DNA of 64,000 bases, from assembly GCF_000259255.1 (NCBI RefSeq), contig NC_017737.1, forward strand, positions 558,001-622,000, in the 5' to 3' direction. Position numbers and translations under genes: made by a program. The stretch's first letter is position 1, and each line of letters begins with the position of its first letter. Of this stretch, positions 41,059 to 49,099 are shown in pieces. A model generated the notes under the pieces. It was not told the origin of the DNA. It made no database searches and saw nothing but the letters and a program-made list of their open reading frames with translations. This DNA is from Helicobacter cetorum MIT 00-7128. Its GTDB lineage: Bacteria > Campylobacterota > Campylobacteria > Campylobacterales > Helicobacteraceae.

Positions 41059-41958
41059 ATGCGACTGTATAATGAGATACAAGAGCTTTTAAGGGTCAAT
41101 GAAGAAAACAAACAAGCTCAAAACAATGTCTTAAGTCTAGCTAGAAATGAGTTGGTAGAGCTAGTAAAATCTGAAAGCAACAAAGCCAAAGATGAAAATA
41201 AAAGCGCTTTATTAGCTACGCTTAATCCTATGCTAAAAGATGAAGTTAAAAAGCTCAAATTAAAAGATGAAGTTAAAAAGCTCGTTAGTAGCTCCCTAGA
41301 TAGTAAAAGAATAGAAAGCGCAATTTTAAACACTCTCTTAGAAAAGTTTAACACCATAGAAATAGAAAGAGAGCTAAAAAAACAGCTTAGGGATAGAATG
41401 CTTAATGAGATAGAAGAACTTTTAAACAAAGAGAGCTTACAAGAAATGATAGCCTTAGAAAGAGATGAGATGAAAGCAGGGCTTAAGCAAGAGAATTTAA
41501 GCGCATTAAGGGGCTTTGTAACAAGCTATCTAAACAACCATACTGAAGAGATAATTAAAAGCGTGCTTAAAAATATGGATTTTGGCTTTTTAAAGTCCCA
41601 AAGCAAGCTATTTTATCCTATGATTAAAGACAATTTAAAAGCGTTGTTTTTAGAAGAATTAGAAAGCGAGTTTTTGCAAAATTACATTTTAGAAGTTTCT
41701 AGTAAGCTTTTTGATAAGGTGAAAAAGCTAGAAGAGCTTAAAAAAATAGAGTTAAAAGCAAGCTTTTATTTGCAAAGCGTGCTAGAAACAAACAAGGTCA
41801 AATTACTGCAAGATGCTTTAAATCTAGTAGAAAGGGAGCTTTTAAGAGAAGTTGAGTTAAAAAACGCTTTAGCTTATGAGAAAAAGAAAGCCGAGTTAAT
41901 TAAAGAAGGTAAGCTAGAGAGCGAGATTTTAAAGAATAAACGCTATAAAGGAGAATGA
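41059..41958 (+). CDS. Coiled-coil virion-type protein (299 aa)
   Basis: ATG after ATAAGGGG. Almost entirely helical, Leu/Glu/Lys-rich, with a short internal tandem (DEVKKLKLKDEVKKL). No membrane segment and no catalytic motif. Heptads run throughout, suggesting an elongated oligomer. It may be an internal core or scaffold-like protein. The stop is 1 nt before the next start. Confidence 0.5.
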   Translation: MRLYNEIQELLRVNEENKQAQNNVLSLARNELVELVKSESNKAKDENKSALLATLNPMLKDEVKKLKLKDEVKKLVSSSLDSKRIESAILNTLLEKFNTIEIERELKKQLRDRMLNEIEELLNKESLQEMIALERDEMKAGLKQENLSALRGFVTSYLNNHTEEIIKSVLKNMDFGFLKSQSKLFYPMIKDNLKALFLEELESEFLQNYILEVSSKLFDKVKKLEELKKIELKASFYLQSVLETNKVKLLQDALNLVERELLREVELKNALAYEKKKAELIKEGKLESEILKNKRYKGE

Positions 41959-41959
41959 A

Positions 41960-42817
41960 ATGAGCGTGTTAGCACCTGCCATAAAAGAAAATGCAGAAGA
42001 GTTGGCTAAAAAAAGTATTAGCCTTAGCAATAATGATTTAAGCTCTATTAAGGGCAATGATGAGCCTAACAATAATGATTTAAGCGCCTATTTGATTGAG
42101 AAAACTCATAATGAAGAAGAGCAAGAACAAATAAAAGAGCGCCCAATAACAGGCATTAAAAAGCTTGATGAAAAGATTAAAAACAACAATTTAAGCGCTA
42201 TGGATTATTTGGTGGCTAGAAAGTATTTAGGCATTGATTTAAATATGACGCTAAACGGAAATTTAAACATTAAAAGCGATAGCGTAGTGAAAAATCAAAC
42301 GCAAGCCTTAAAGGAAGCCTTTGAAATTAGTAAAAACTTGGATTTAGCTAATCAAATGGTTAATAGAGTGCAAGAAGGGAGCGGGCTATATCAAGGCTTA
42401 AGACGCTTTTTAGATGATAAAACTAATGGTTTTGTAGGATTAAATCACGAACAAACCCAAACTAAAAACTTAGCCACTGATTATATCTATTCCTTTGCAA
42501 GGGCTATGAATGGTGGCAGGGCTACTAATGCGAATGTAGAAGATGCCAAAAAAGCGCTTGGCTTAGGAGCAAGGAGCAAAGAACAAAATACAAGTAATAT
42601 AAGTCAAAGCATGCGCACCGCCATTGACTTGCTAGATAATAAAATAGAGAATTTAAGAAGTGCAGGGGCCAACAATAACGCTTTAATGTATTTACTGATG
42701 AAAAGAAATCTTGCCGAACAAAGAGCGGACTATATTGATAAAAATCAAGGTAAAATCAATTTAAAAGATTATAATCAAATAACTAGCCGTTATGAAAGGT
42801 TTATGAAAGGCGAGTAA
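41960..42817 (+). CDS. Internal virion-type protein (285 aa)
   Basis: Asn/Ser-rich disordered N-terminus with a repeated NNDLS motif (residues about 23-50), then a helical body (AFEISKNLDLANQMVNRVQE, GLYQGLRRFLDDKTNG). No family is recognised. Stop and next start abut (TAAATG). Confidence 0.45.
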   Translation: MSVLAPAIKENAEELAKKSISLSNNDLSSIKGNDEPNNNDLSAYLIEKTHNEEEQEQIKERPITGIKKLDEKIKNNNLSAMDYLVARKYLGIDLNMTLNGNLNIKSDSVVKNQTQALKEAFEISKNLDLANQMVNRVQEGSGLYQGLRRFLDDKTNGFVGLNHEQTQTKNLATDYIYSFARAMNGGRATNANVEDAKKALGLGARSKEQNTSNISQSMRTAIDLLDNKIENLRSAGANNNALMYLLMKRNLAEQRADYIDKNQGKINLKDYNQITSRYERFMKGE

Positions 42818-43594
42818 ATGCAAGAAAACAGACAATACCCTAAGGAGCTAAAAGAAGAGATAAAAAAATACTATGAAAGCCATAAGGGCATTACGCTTAA
42901 AGAATTGCATGAAAAATTTAGAGAAGTGAAATACTTCACCTTAGCAAGTTGGGCTAATAGTGGGGAGTGGGATAATGGGAGTAAGAAAAAGAATAAAGGC
43001 TCTAAAGCAGAAGTAAGGGCGTATTATGAAAGCCACGATATTAAGGCTAAAGAATTAGCTAGAATGTATGGCTATAGCGTGAATACCATTAGAAGATGGA
43101 TACATAATGAGAAATGGCAGGCTAAAAAAGTCTATACTGAAGTGGGCGTGCAAGTTATAAACGATGATTTGACTAACCAAAATATTACTTCGTTTATCGG
43201 AGCGAAGAAAGATGAAATTAAAGAAAAAGTCAAAGAGAGTTTAAGCCATATTCAAATAGACCCTATCATAATGGAATGTATTATTGAATCTAGCTCTGAA
43301 GAGTTGCTTATGCAAGCGATGACAATAAACTACATTAACAAACAAATCCTTTTAAGCGCTATTGTAGCAAGAGATGAATTAGTGAAAATGATACGCTACA
43401 ATCAAAACGACATTAAGGGAAACCCCGTAATTATTGCGTGCGCTGAAAAGGTTGCTAAGATGTTTAGTGATGCTAAAATCTCTCTCTTTGGCAAAGAAAA
43501 CACCATAAATCAAGTAGATAGCTTAGATAATGATGTTGCCAAACTTAGCATGCAAGAATTATTACAAATTGCTAATGATGAATCTAACTCTTAA
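42818..43594 (+). CDS. Small terminase-like HTH protein (258 aa)
   Basis: Two helix-turn-helix-like repeats at the N-terminus: ELKEEIKKYYESHKGITLKE with WANSGEWDNGSK, and AEVRAYYESHDIKAKELARM with YSVNTIRRWIHNEKWQAKK. The NTIRRWIHNEKWQAKK pattern is usual in phage small-terminase and packaging proteins. The rest is helical with an acidic C-terminus. It would recognise the phage packaging site for TerL (35304). Distance from TerL and opposite strand are unusual. Confidence 0.65.
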   Translation: MQENRQYPKELKEEIKKYYESHKGITLKELHEKFREVKYFTLASWANSGEWDNGSKKKNKGSKAEVRAYYESHDIKAKELARMYGYSVNTIRRWIHNEKWQAKKVYTEVGVQVINDDLTNQNITSFIGAKKDEIKEKVKESLSHIQIDPIIMECIIESSSEELLMQAMTINYINKQILLSAIVARDELVKMIRYNQNDIKGNPVIIACAEKVAKMFSDAKISLFGKENTINQVDSLDNDVAKLSMQELLQIANDESNS

Positions 43595-43598
43595 AAAA

Positions 43599-43634
43599 TT
43601 TAACCCTTTTTAAACAATGCTTTTTTAATAGACT
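43599..43634 (+). promoter_or_regulatory. Late-type promoter 8 (TTAACCC box plus TAGACT)
   Basis: TTTAACCCTTTTTAAA; TTAACC starts at 43600 and TAGACT 29 nt later (43629). It precedes the DUF5675/spanin pair. Confidence 0.6.
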
Positions 43635-43664
43635 TTTAAAACTTTTATTAAAAGGATATTAAAA

Positions 43665-44171
43665 ATGTATGAGATTATCTTAACTAGACTACACACGCTT
43701 AAAGAAGTTAAAAAGAATGATAAGCTAGAAAGCGGGATTTTAGGGAGTTTTGAAGTTTTTAAAAAAGATGATAGAGAAACGCCATTGTTTAGCTGTTTTT
43801 CTTTAGAAAATAGCGGAGAGCCTACCGATACGCCAAACTTAGACAGACCTATTGTAGCAAGGAGCTATACTCTAAGCTGGACTGATACAAGTTGCACCGT
43901 GCCAAAAGACTACCAAAATAAGCATAACAATAGGCATGCGTGCTTGCAACTGCACAATCCTAATGACAAAGCCTTTAGTGAGAGAAAAATTTTAATCCAT
44001 GTAGGCAATAGCGCCCATGATACTTTAGGCTGTGTGCTATTAGGGAAACAATATGATGAAAATACGGGAATGATTTACAAAAGCGCTGACGCCATTAAAG
44101 GCTTTTTTGATTTGGTGCAAGAATTAGGGGTGCAAAATTTTGAACTCATTATTAAAGACATGCAAGATTAA
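43665..44171 (+). CDS. DUF5675 family protein, probable lysis enzyme (168 aa)
   Basis: The family pattern is clear: an N-terminal strand with a Gly-rich turn (ESGILGSFEVFKKD), FSLEN, a conserved R.Y segment (VARSYTLSWTDTSC), then CLQLHNP and ILIHVGNSAHDTLGCVLLGK. The His and Cys residues resemble an L,D-transpeptidase-like site. DUF5675 proteins are common in phage lysis clusters, and no other lysozyme is visible in this prophage. It overlaps the o-spanin-like gene by 32 nt, as Rz/Rz1 type genes often overlap their neighbours. Confidence 0.75.
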   Translation: MYEIILTRLHTLKEVKKNDKLESGILGSFEVFKKDDRETPLFSCFSLENSGEPTDTPNLDRPIVARSYTLSWTDTSCTVPKDYQNKHNNRHACLQLHNPNDKAFSERKILIHVGNSAHDTLGCVLLGKQYDENTGMIYKSADAIKGFFDLVQELGVQNFELIIKDMQD

Positions 44172-44379
44172 GGGGTTTTTTGTAGTCTTTTTAGCGCTTT
44201 TTATGAGTGGGTGCGCTAAGAGAGTGGTATATCAAAAGGTTTTAGTGCCTACTAAATGTAATATTAGCTTGCCTTTAAGACCTTCTAAAGAATTGGATAC
44301 TTTAGAATATCTTAAGGCTTTGTTAGTCTATACGGAAGTTTTAGAGAATGATTTAAAATTTTGTAATTCTAATGAGTAG
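44140..44379 (+). CDS. o-spanin-like (Rz1-type) lipoprotein (79 aa)
   Basis: TTG start within the end of the previous gene. The signal sequence GFFVVFLALFMSGC has a lipobox (FMSGC). The mature part KRVVYQKVLVPTKCNISLPL resembles Rz1-type spanins, which have a short basic strand, a Cys and Pro residues (LRPSKELD). It would sit in the outer membrane and join with the coiled-coil i-spanin-like protein (34250) for final disruption. The two are 9.5 kb apart. Confidence 0.65.
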   Translation: MNSLLKTCKIKGFFVVFLALFMSGCAKRVVYQKVLVPTKCNISLPLRPSKELDTLEYLKALLVYTEVLENDLKFCNSNE

Positions 44380-44425
44380 ATTATTGACATACTAGCTAAA
44401 GCCTTTATTGCGTTAGTTGGTAAGG

Positions 44426-44507
44426 TTTGGTTTTAGTTTGGTTTTAGTTTGGTTTTAGTTTGGTTTTAGTTTGGTTTTAGTTTGGTTTTAGTTTGGTTTT
44501 AGTTTGG
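44426..44507. repeat. Seven tandem copies of an 11-bp unit
   Basis: TTTGGTTTTAG repeated seven times (44426-44502) plus TTTGG. The copies are identical, and the 11-bp period is one helical turn. Non-coding. The layout resembles iterons. Confidence 0.9.
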
Positions 44508-44617
44508 TGGTGGGGGGGCTTTGGCTCTTTGTCTTTTGGGGGTTATAGCTTTTTTTAAATTGGCTTTTGTTCCCTTTTGTTAGCCTTAGTTATAAAAAGC
44601 GTTTTTGCTGTGGTTTT

Positions 44618-44687
44618 AGAGTGTGTTTATTAGAGTGTGTTTATTAGAGTGTGTTTATTAGAGTGTGTTTATTAGAGTGTGTTTATT
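44618..44687. repeat. Five tandem copies of a 14-bp unit
   Basis: AGAGTGTGTTTATT repeated five times without change, 111 bp after the 11-bp array. Non-coding. Confidence 0.9.
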
Positions 44688-45128
44688 AGGGACGCCCCCC
44701 TTTTATTCAAAAGGGATAAAATTTTTTAAATCATTTTGTTTTTGTTTGTCTTTGCGTTAATCGCTGTTTTTTATTGTGGGTTATAGCATTCAAAAAGAAA
44801 AAGGTTAGCTGATTTTGGTTACTATTGGATTTGTTTCATAAGGGGCGCATCTTATGCTTAAAATTTGAGAGAATGAAAAAGCGTTTTGTGCGAGCGTTTT
44901 TGATGTTTTAGAGCCTTTGTTAAATGGCGCTACAAGCACACCTTAAGGGCTGTTTTGAATGGTTGGTTTTGTTGCTAAATTGTTAAAAATTTGTTATTAT
45001 TTTGTTGTTCTTTGAAAATCATTTTGTTAAAAGAGACAAAACACTAAGAGATGAGACGCTTTAAGGGCTTAAAAATGCTTATTGTCTTTTTAAGGCTTAA
45101 GGTGCGTTTGTTTTCGTGTTTTGGGGAT
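44688..45128. other. Right-end non-coding region with fragments of left-end genes
   Basis: No supportable ORF. A G/T-rich strand bias continues from the repeats. At 45007-45034 a 28-nt stretch matches 7875-7902 with one mismatch. At about 45031-45060 AGAGACAAAACACTA and then TGAGACGCT match the integrase gene near 6176. These shuffled scraps suggest past recombination with a related element. Confidence 0.5.
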
Positions 45129-45192
45129 TTAAAAGCGGAAATTAAGAAAAAGTAAAAGCGCTTTTTGTAGAAGTTTCTTGTTTGGTGGGGGT

Positions 45193-45203
45193 TTGTTTAT
45201 AAC
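45193..45203. repeat. Right attachment core (attR)
   Basis: TTGTTTATAAC, identical to 5613-5623. The SDR frame is intact up to it and departs into prophage sequence after it. Confidence 0.85.
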
Positions 45204-45572
45204 CATTTGGGGCAAGATGAGGCGTGTTATGCGTAATAATCCCTTGATATTAGTTTCTATCATAACCTCCCAATCATCTAAATCGCATTCAAATGCCTTT
45301 TCTAATCCTAAAGCTAATCCAGCGTTATTGATTAAACAATCAATTTGTTTAGTGGTAGAAAAAACTTTGTTGATGGCTTGTTCTGTAGCGTTTTTATTTT
45401 GAATATCAAAGCACAATGGAATAAAACTATCATGGTAGTTGTTTTGCAATTCTTTTAAAACTTCTATACGCCGACCTGTTCCAAACACCATAAAACCCTC
45501 TTTTAAAAAAGCTTTAGTGATTTCTAACCCAAATCCAGAAGTTGCACCGGTAACTAGAATGTATTTTTTCAT
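45193..45572 (-). pseudogene. 5' part of the SDR (YdfG-like) gene, interrupted by the prophage
   Basis: ATG at 45572 after AAGGAG. The protein opens MKKYILVTGATSGFGLEITK with the Rossmann TGxxxGxG, CFDIQ follows, and the NNAG motif and TNIKGLLRITRLILPQMVIN precede the break. Past the core the frame runs about 21 more codons into prophage DNA (stop at 45129), adding an unrelated tail. The catalytic YxxxK lies in the other piece (5246-5623), so this fragment should be inactive. A minus-strand TATAAT (45634 to 45629) is its likely promoter. Confidence 0.92.
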
Positions 45573-45672
45573 TTTTTGCTCCTTACTCTTAAAATAAATC
45601 AAAATAATTTTCATCATAACAAAATAAGATTATATGGTTTTTAAAACTTTAGCTAAGTTAAAACTTTTAAGT

Positions 45673-45678
45673 TACAAT
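45673..45678 (+). promoter_or_regulatory. -10 element for the UPF0114 gene
   Basis: TACAAT 22 nt before a small leader ORF with the strong site GGGGGAGG. Divergent from the SDR promoter. Confidence 0.45.
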
Positions 45679-45699
45679 TCTCAAAAAAGAGGGGGAGGC

Positions 45700-45744
45700 A
45701 TGATTAAAAATAAAGTGATTAAAAATGATAGAAAGATTAGTTGA
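45700..45744 (+). CDS. 14-codon leader ORF overlapping the UPF0114 start
   Basis: ATG at 45700 directly follows GGGGGAGGC. It reads MIKNKVIKNDRKIS and stops inside the next gene, whose ATG (45725) has no ribosome site of its own. Ribosomes on the leader would deliver translation to the main ORF. Confidence 0.4.
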   Translation: MIKNKVIKNDRKIS

Positions 45745-46258
45745 AAGAATTTTATTTGCGACTCGTTGGTTATTAGCGCCTTTATGTATTGCTCTATCGT
45801 TAGTTTTAGTTGTTCTAGGCTATGTTTTTATGAAAGAGTTATGGCACATGCTAAGCCATTTAAACACGATTAGCGAGACTGAATTGGTGCTATCTGCTTT
45901 AGGGTTGGTGGATTTGTTGTTTATGGCGGGACTTGTTCTAATGGTTCTATTGGCGAGTTATGAAAGCTTTATTTCAAAATTAGACAAAGTGGATACGAGT
46001 GAAATCACTTGGTTGGAGCATACAGATTTTAACGCTTTGAAATTAAAAGTTTCACTTTCTATTGTGGCTATTTCGGCTATTTTCTTATTGAAAAAATACA
46101 TGACCTTAGATGATGTTTTGGCAAAAATTCCTGCCAACACGCCCCTATCGCATAATCCTGTTTTTTGGCAAGTGGTGATTCACTTAGTGTTTGTATGCTC
46201 GGCACTTTTAGCAGCCATTACAGATAAAATCGCCTTTTCACATAAGAAAGGGCATTGA
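45725..46258 (+). CDS. UPF0114 (YqhA-like) inner membrane protein
   Basis: 177 residues with four hydrophobic helices (FATRWLLAPLCIALSLVLVV, ALGLVDLLFMAGLVLMVLLA, KVSLSIVAISAIFLL, VVIHLVFVCSALLAAI). The conserved YESFISKLD after helix 2 is the UPF0114 hallmark. Function of the family is unknown. It overlaps the next gene by 4 nt if that starts at TTG. Confidence 0.85.
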   Translation: MIERLVERILFATRWLLAPLCIALSLVLVVLGYVFMKELWHMLSHLNTISETELVLSALGLVDLLFMAGLVLMVLLASYESFISKLDKVDTSEITWLEHTDFNALKLKVSLSIVAISAIFLLKKYMTLDDVLAKIPANTPLSHNPVFWQVVIHLVFVCSALLAAITDKIAFSHKKGH

Positions 46259-46284
46259 ACTCACTAATTGGCTATAATGTAGAT

Positions 46285-47058
46285 ATGAATTTTTTAAAAG
46301 TTTTAAAACATGATGCTTTAGAGCAAGTAGGAAGTGTTGTTATAGGAAATTTCTTCGTAACGCTTGCTGTTTTAATGATTTGTTTTTTCTCTCAAAATGC
46401 TGAAGCAACGAATATGCTCACTTTGAGCCATTCAATGCTTTTTGGTTTTCTGTGGGCGGTATTCATTGCCATTATTATGGGTGTGATTAAAAATCTCAAT
46501 GCCAAGCTTTTTTCTAAAAGGGGGGTTTTAAGCTTTTCTTTGCCTATTAGCTTGGAATCTTTATTGCTCCCTAAGATTTTACTTCCTATAGGGTTCTTTA
46601 TTTTAAGTTTGCTATGGTTTGTTTTAAGCGTGCGTTTGGGTTATTATCTCTTTGCTAACGCACAATCTAGCGTGCTGTTTGGTTTGTCTAGCATATTAAA
46701 ATCCTACATTCTAAATTTTTCTAAAATCATGGGTATCGTGCTGTTTTTGGGGCTTATTTTAATGAAATTTTTGTTTGTTTTGAGCGTGCTAAACACGAAT
46801 AAAATCAAAAAAGCCCGCTTTTTACTAGGGGGGTTATTATTTATTCTTGTGGGGGTTATTTTGGAAATGGCGTTTAATGCGTTTTTGCCCTTAATGAGTT
46901 CAAGCTTGAGCATGAATGAGGGGTTTTATTATTTCTTGCAACAACAAGAATTAGAAGAAGAAAAATACTATCTCTTATGGGGGGTGGATTTTTTAAAAAT
47001 CCTTTCATTGTATTTAGTAAGCCGCTATTTACTCGCACATAAATTAGAATTAGATTAA
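46285..47058 (+). CDS. Integral membrane protein of unknown function (257 aa)
   Basis: ATG at 46285 (MNFLKVLKHDALEQVGS); a TTG start at 46255 overlapping the upstream stop would add ten residues. About six hydrophobic helices. TATAAT lies just 7 nt upstream of the ATG (46272-46277), which would give a nearly leaderless message if used. Helicobacter-specific as far as I can tell (HP0151-like by position next to mqnD). It converges on mqnD with a 4-nt overlap. Confidence 0.65.
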   Translation: MNFLKVLKHDALEQVGSVVIGNFFVTLAVLMICFFSQNAEATNMLTLSHSMLFGFLWAVFIAIIMGVIKNLNAKLFSKRGVLSFSLPISLESLLLPKILLPIGFFILSLLWFVLSVRLGYYLFANAQSSVLFGLSSILKSYILNFSKIMGIVLFLGLILMKFLFVLSVLNTNKIKKARFLLGGLLFILVGVILEMAFNAFLPLMSSSLSMNEGFYYFLQQQELEEEKYYLLWGVDFLKILSLYLVSRYLLAHKLELD

Positions 47059-47918
47059 GAAAAGCGGTATTTAAAGTATGCATCAGTGAGCAAGCAATCT
47101 TTAGTTTTTATTAAGCTAGGATAAAAGCCGTGTTGATAGCCTAACTCAAAAAGCTTGTCTATGGCTAAAATTTGGGTTTCACTTAGGCGGGTTGAGGTCT
47201 CATTGGCATACAAGCTTAGATAGGTTTGCAATTGCTCCTTACTTACCCGAACTAAAGAGCGTTCTATGAGCATTTCAGAGAGTAAATCTTGGTGTTTTAA
47301 GGCTACTTCAATGGCTTGAATCAAAGCCTTTTTAATCAAAATCGCACGATATAGTGGAATAGAGCGTCTAATCGCCATGCCCCCTAAAGGCAAAGGTAAA
47401 TCAACTTTAACAAATTCTTTCCAAATATCCCATAATTCTTTTTCCACTTCTAGTTCGTTATGAAAATCTAAGATATTTTCATGGATTAACACTCCTGCAT
47501 GCACCTTTCCTTCAAGCACCGCTTTTTCAATGTCTAAGAAATTCATATAGGTAATGCGGGCGTGTTTATAATAGAGCTTGAATAATAGGGCGTTTGTGGT
47601 ATGCTCTCCACTTAAAGCAACTCTAAAATCTCTTTTTAATCTCACGCCTTTTTTTTTCACCAATTTGGGTCCATAGCCATTTCCAAAGCTAGTCGCTGTT
47701 GGGAGCAAGGCATAATCATTAGCAATTTTAGGATACAGCCCAAAGCTAATCGCACTCACATCATAAGTGTTTTTCAAAGCTTCTTGGTTTAAGGTTTCAA
47801 TATCTAGGGCAGTATTTTGAAAACTTTTATGCTTAATGGGGCAATCTATCCAGCCAAACTTAATGGCATAATACATAAAAATATCATCAGCATCAGGGCT
47901 ATGAGCGATACTAATCAA
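47055..47918 (-). CDS. mqnD: 1,4-dihydroxy-6-naphthoate synthase, futalosine menaquinone pathway
   Basis: Begins MISIAHSPDADDIFMYYAIK, the MqnD N-terminal signature (SPDxxDxFMxxA). AISFGLYPKIANDYALLPTA and FGNGYGPKLV follow. The C-terminal helix region matches a periplasmic-binding-like fold used as an enzyme. It converts cyclic de-hypoxanthine futalosine to the naphthoate precursor of menaquinone, the only quinone of Helicobacter. 287 residues. The promoter is divergent from recA (minus TATAAT at 47956 to 47951). Confidence 0.88.
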   Translation of the reverse strand: MISIAHSPDADDIFMYYAIKFGWIDCPIKHKSFQNTALDIETLNQEALKNTYDVSAISFGLYPKIANDYALLPTATSFGNGYGPKLVKKKGVRLKRDFRVALSGEHTTNALLFKLYYKHARITYMNFLDIEKAVLEGKVHAGVLIHENILDFHNELEVEKELWDIWKEFVKVDLPLPLGGMAIRRSIPLYRAILIKKALIQAIEVALKHQDLLSEMLIERSLVRVSKEQLQTYLSLYANETSTRLSETQILAIDKLFELGYQHGFYPSLIKTKDCLLTDAYFKYRFS

Positions 47919-47979
47919 AGCAATTTCCTTTAAATAGGGTAAGTTCTTTTATTATAATAGATTTTAGGCTAGGATTTGA

Positions 47980-47985
47980 TAGAAT
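47980..47985 (+). promoter_or_regulatory. -10 element for recA
   Basis: TAGAAT 31 nt before the recA ATG, inside the short divergent region with mqnD. A second plus-strand TATAAT is at 47953. No LexA-type box is seen, as expected for Helicobacter. Confidence 0.45.
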
Positions 47986-48015
47986 AAGCAAATCAAATTT
48001 AATTAAGGCGACTTT

Positions 48016-49059
48016 ATGGCGATAGATGAAGACAAACAAAAAGCGATTTCTTTAGCGATTAAACAAATTGATAAGGTTTTTGGTAAGGGCGCATTGGTGC
48101 GTCTTGGGGATAAGCAAGTAGAAAAGATTGATGCTATTTCTACCGGCTCATTAGGATTAGATTTAGCTTTAGGGATTGGGGGAATTCCAAAGGGTAGAAT
48201 TATTGAAGTGTATGGGCCAGAATCAAGCGGAAAGACTACTTTGAGCTTACATATCATTGCAGAATGCCAAAAAAATGGGGGCGTGTGTGCGTTTATTGAC
48301 GCTGAGCATGCCCTAGATGTGCATTATGCGAAGAGACTTGGCGTAGATATTGAAAATTTGCTAGTCTCTCAACCAGATACAGGCGAGCAAGCCCTAGAAA
48401 TTTTAGAGACTATCACTAGAAGTGGGGCGATTGATTTAGTGGTAGTGGATTCTGTAGCTGCACTTACGCCTAAAGCAGAGATTGATGGGGATATGGGAGA
48501 CCAGCATGTGGGCTTACAAGCAAGGCTTATGAGTCATGCATTAAGAAAAATCACCGGCGTGTTACACAAAATGAATACCACACTAATTTTTATCAATCAA
48601 ATTAGAATGAAAATTGGCATGATGGGTTATGGAAGCCCAGAGACTACAACAGGGGGGAATGCCTTAAAATTTTATGCGAGTGTGAGAATTGATATCAGAA
48701 GAATTGCCGCTTTAAAACAAAACGAACAGCATATTGGTAATAGAGCGAAAGCCAAAGTGGTAAAAAATAAAGTCGCTCCGCCTTTTAGAGAAGCGGAATT
48801 TGACATTATGTTTGGGGAAGGGATTTCTAAAGAAGGCGAAATTATTGATTATGGCGTGAAACTAGATATTGTGGATAAGAGTGGGGCATGGCTAAGCTAT
48901 CAAGATAAAAAGCTAGGGCAGGGTAGAGAAAACGCTAAGGCTTTATTGAAAGAAGATAAAGCCCTAGCGAATGAAATCATTCTTAAGATTAAAGAGAGTA
49001 TTGGCACTACTGAAGAGATTATGCCCTTACCTGATGAGCCCCTAGATGAAATGGCGTAA
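48016..49059 (+). CDS. recA: Recombinase A
   Basis: 347 residues. Walker [10 protein letters not shown] is at about 67-75, Walker [11 protein letters not shown] around 141, and L2 [20 protein letters not shown] around 195. The C-terminus is acidic ([11 protein letters not shown]). It carries out strand exchange in homologous repair and natural transformation. It would also be the host enzyme for recombination between the 916-bp prophage repeats. SD AAGG precedes ATG; eno follows after 40 nt. Confidence 0.98.
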   Translation: MAIDEDKQKAISLAIKQIDKVFGKGALVRLGDKQVEKIDAISTGSLGLDLALGIGGIPKGRIIEVYGPESSGKTTLSLHIIAECQKNGGVCAFIDAEHALDVHYAKRLGVDIENLLVSQPDTGEQALEILETITRSGAIDLVVVDSVAALTPKAEIDGDMGDQHVGLQARLMSHALRKITGVLHKMNTTLIFINQIRMKIGMMGYGSPETTTGGNALKFYASVRIDIRRIAALKQNEQHIGNRAKAKVVKNKVAPPFREAEFDIMFGEGISKEGEIIDYGVKLDIVDKSGAWLSYQDKKLGQGRENAKALLKEDKALANEIILKIKESIGTTEEIMPLPDEPLDEMA

Positions 49060-49099
49060 AATAAGAAATGAAAGAAGAAATAAGATTAAAGGATTTTGA

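Larger units (their letters stand above)
5613..45203. mobile_element. Helicobacter prophage, about 39.6 kb, integrated in an SDR gene
   Basis: Bounded by the direct repeat TTGTTTATAAC (5613-5623 and 45193-45203) with the two halves of one host gene outside it. The integrase lies 220 bp inside the left end. Inside are replication genes, scaffold, capsid, portal, large terminase, tail-fibre-like and lysis genes, all without obvious decay, so the element may still be able to excise. No tail tape measure, sheath or baseplate is visible, which suggests a short-tailed or tailless virion. Cargo genes include a Fic enzyme, VapD, a PP-loop enzyme and toxin-antitoxin-like units. Confidence 0.93.

Noticed and set aside
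44426-44687. CRISPR array
   Set aside because: Repeats are directly adjacent, 11 and 14 bp, with no spacers and no cas genes.
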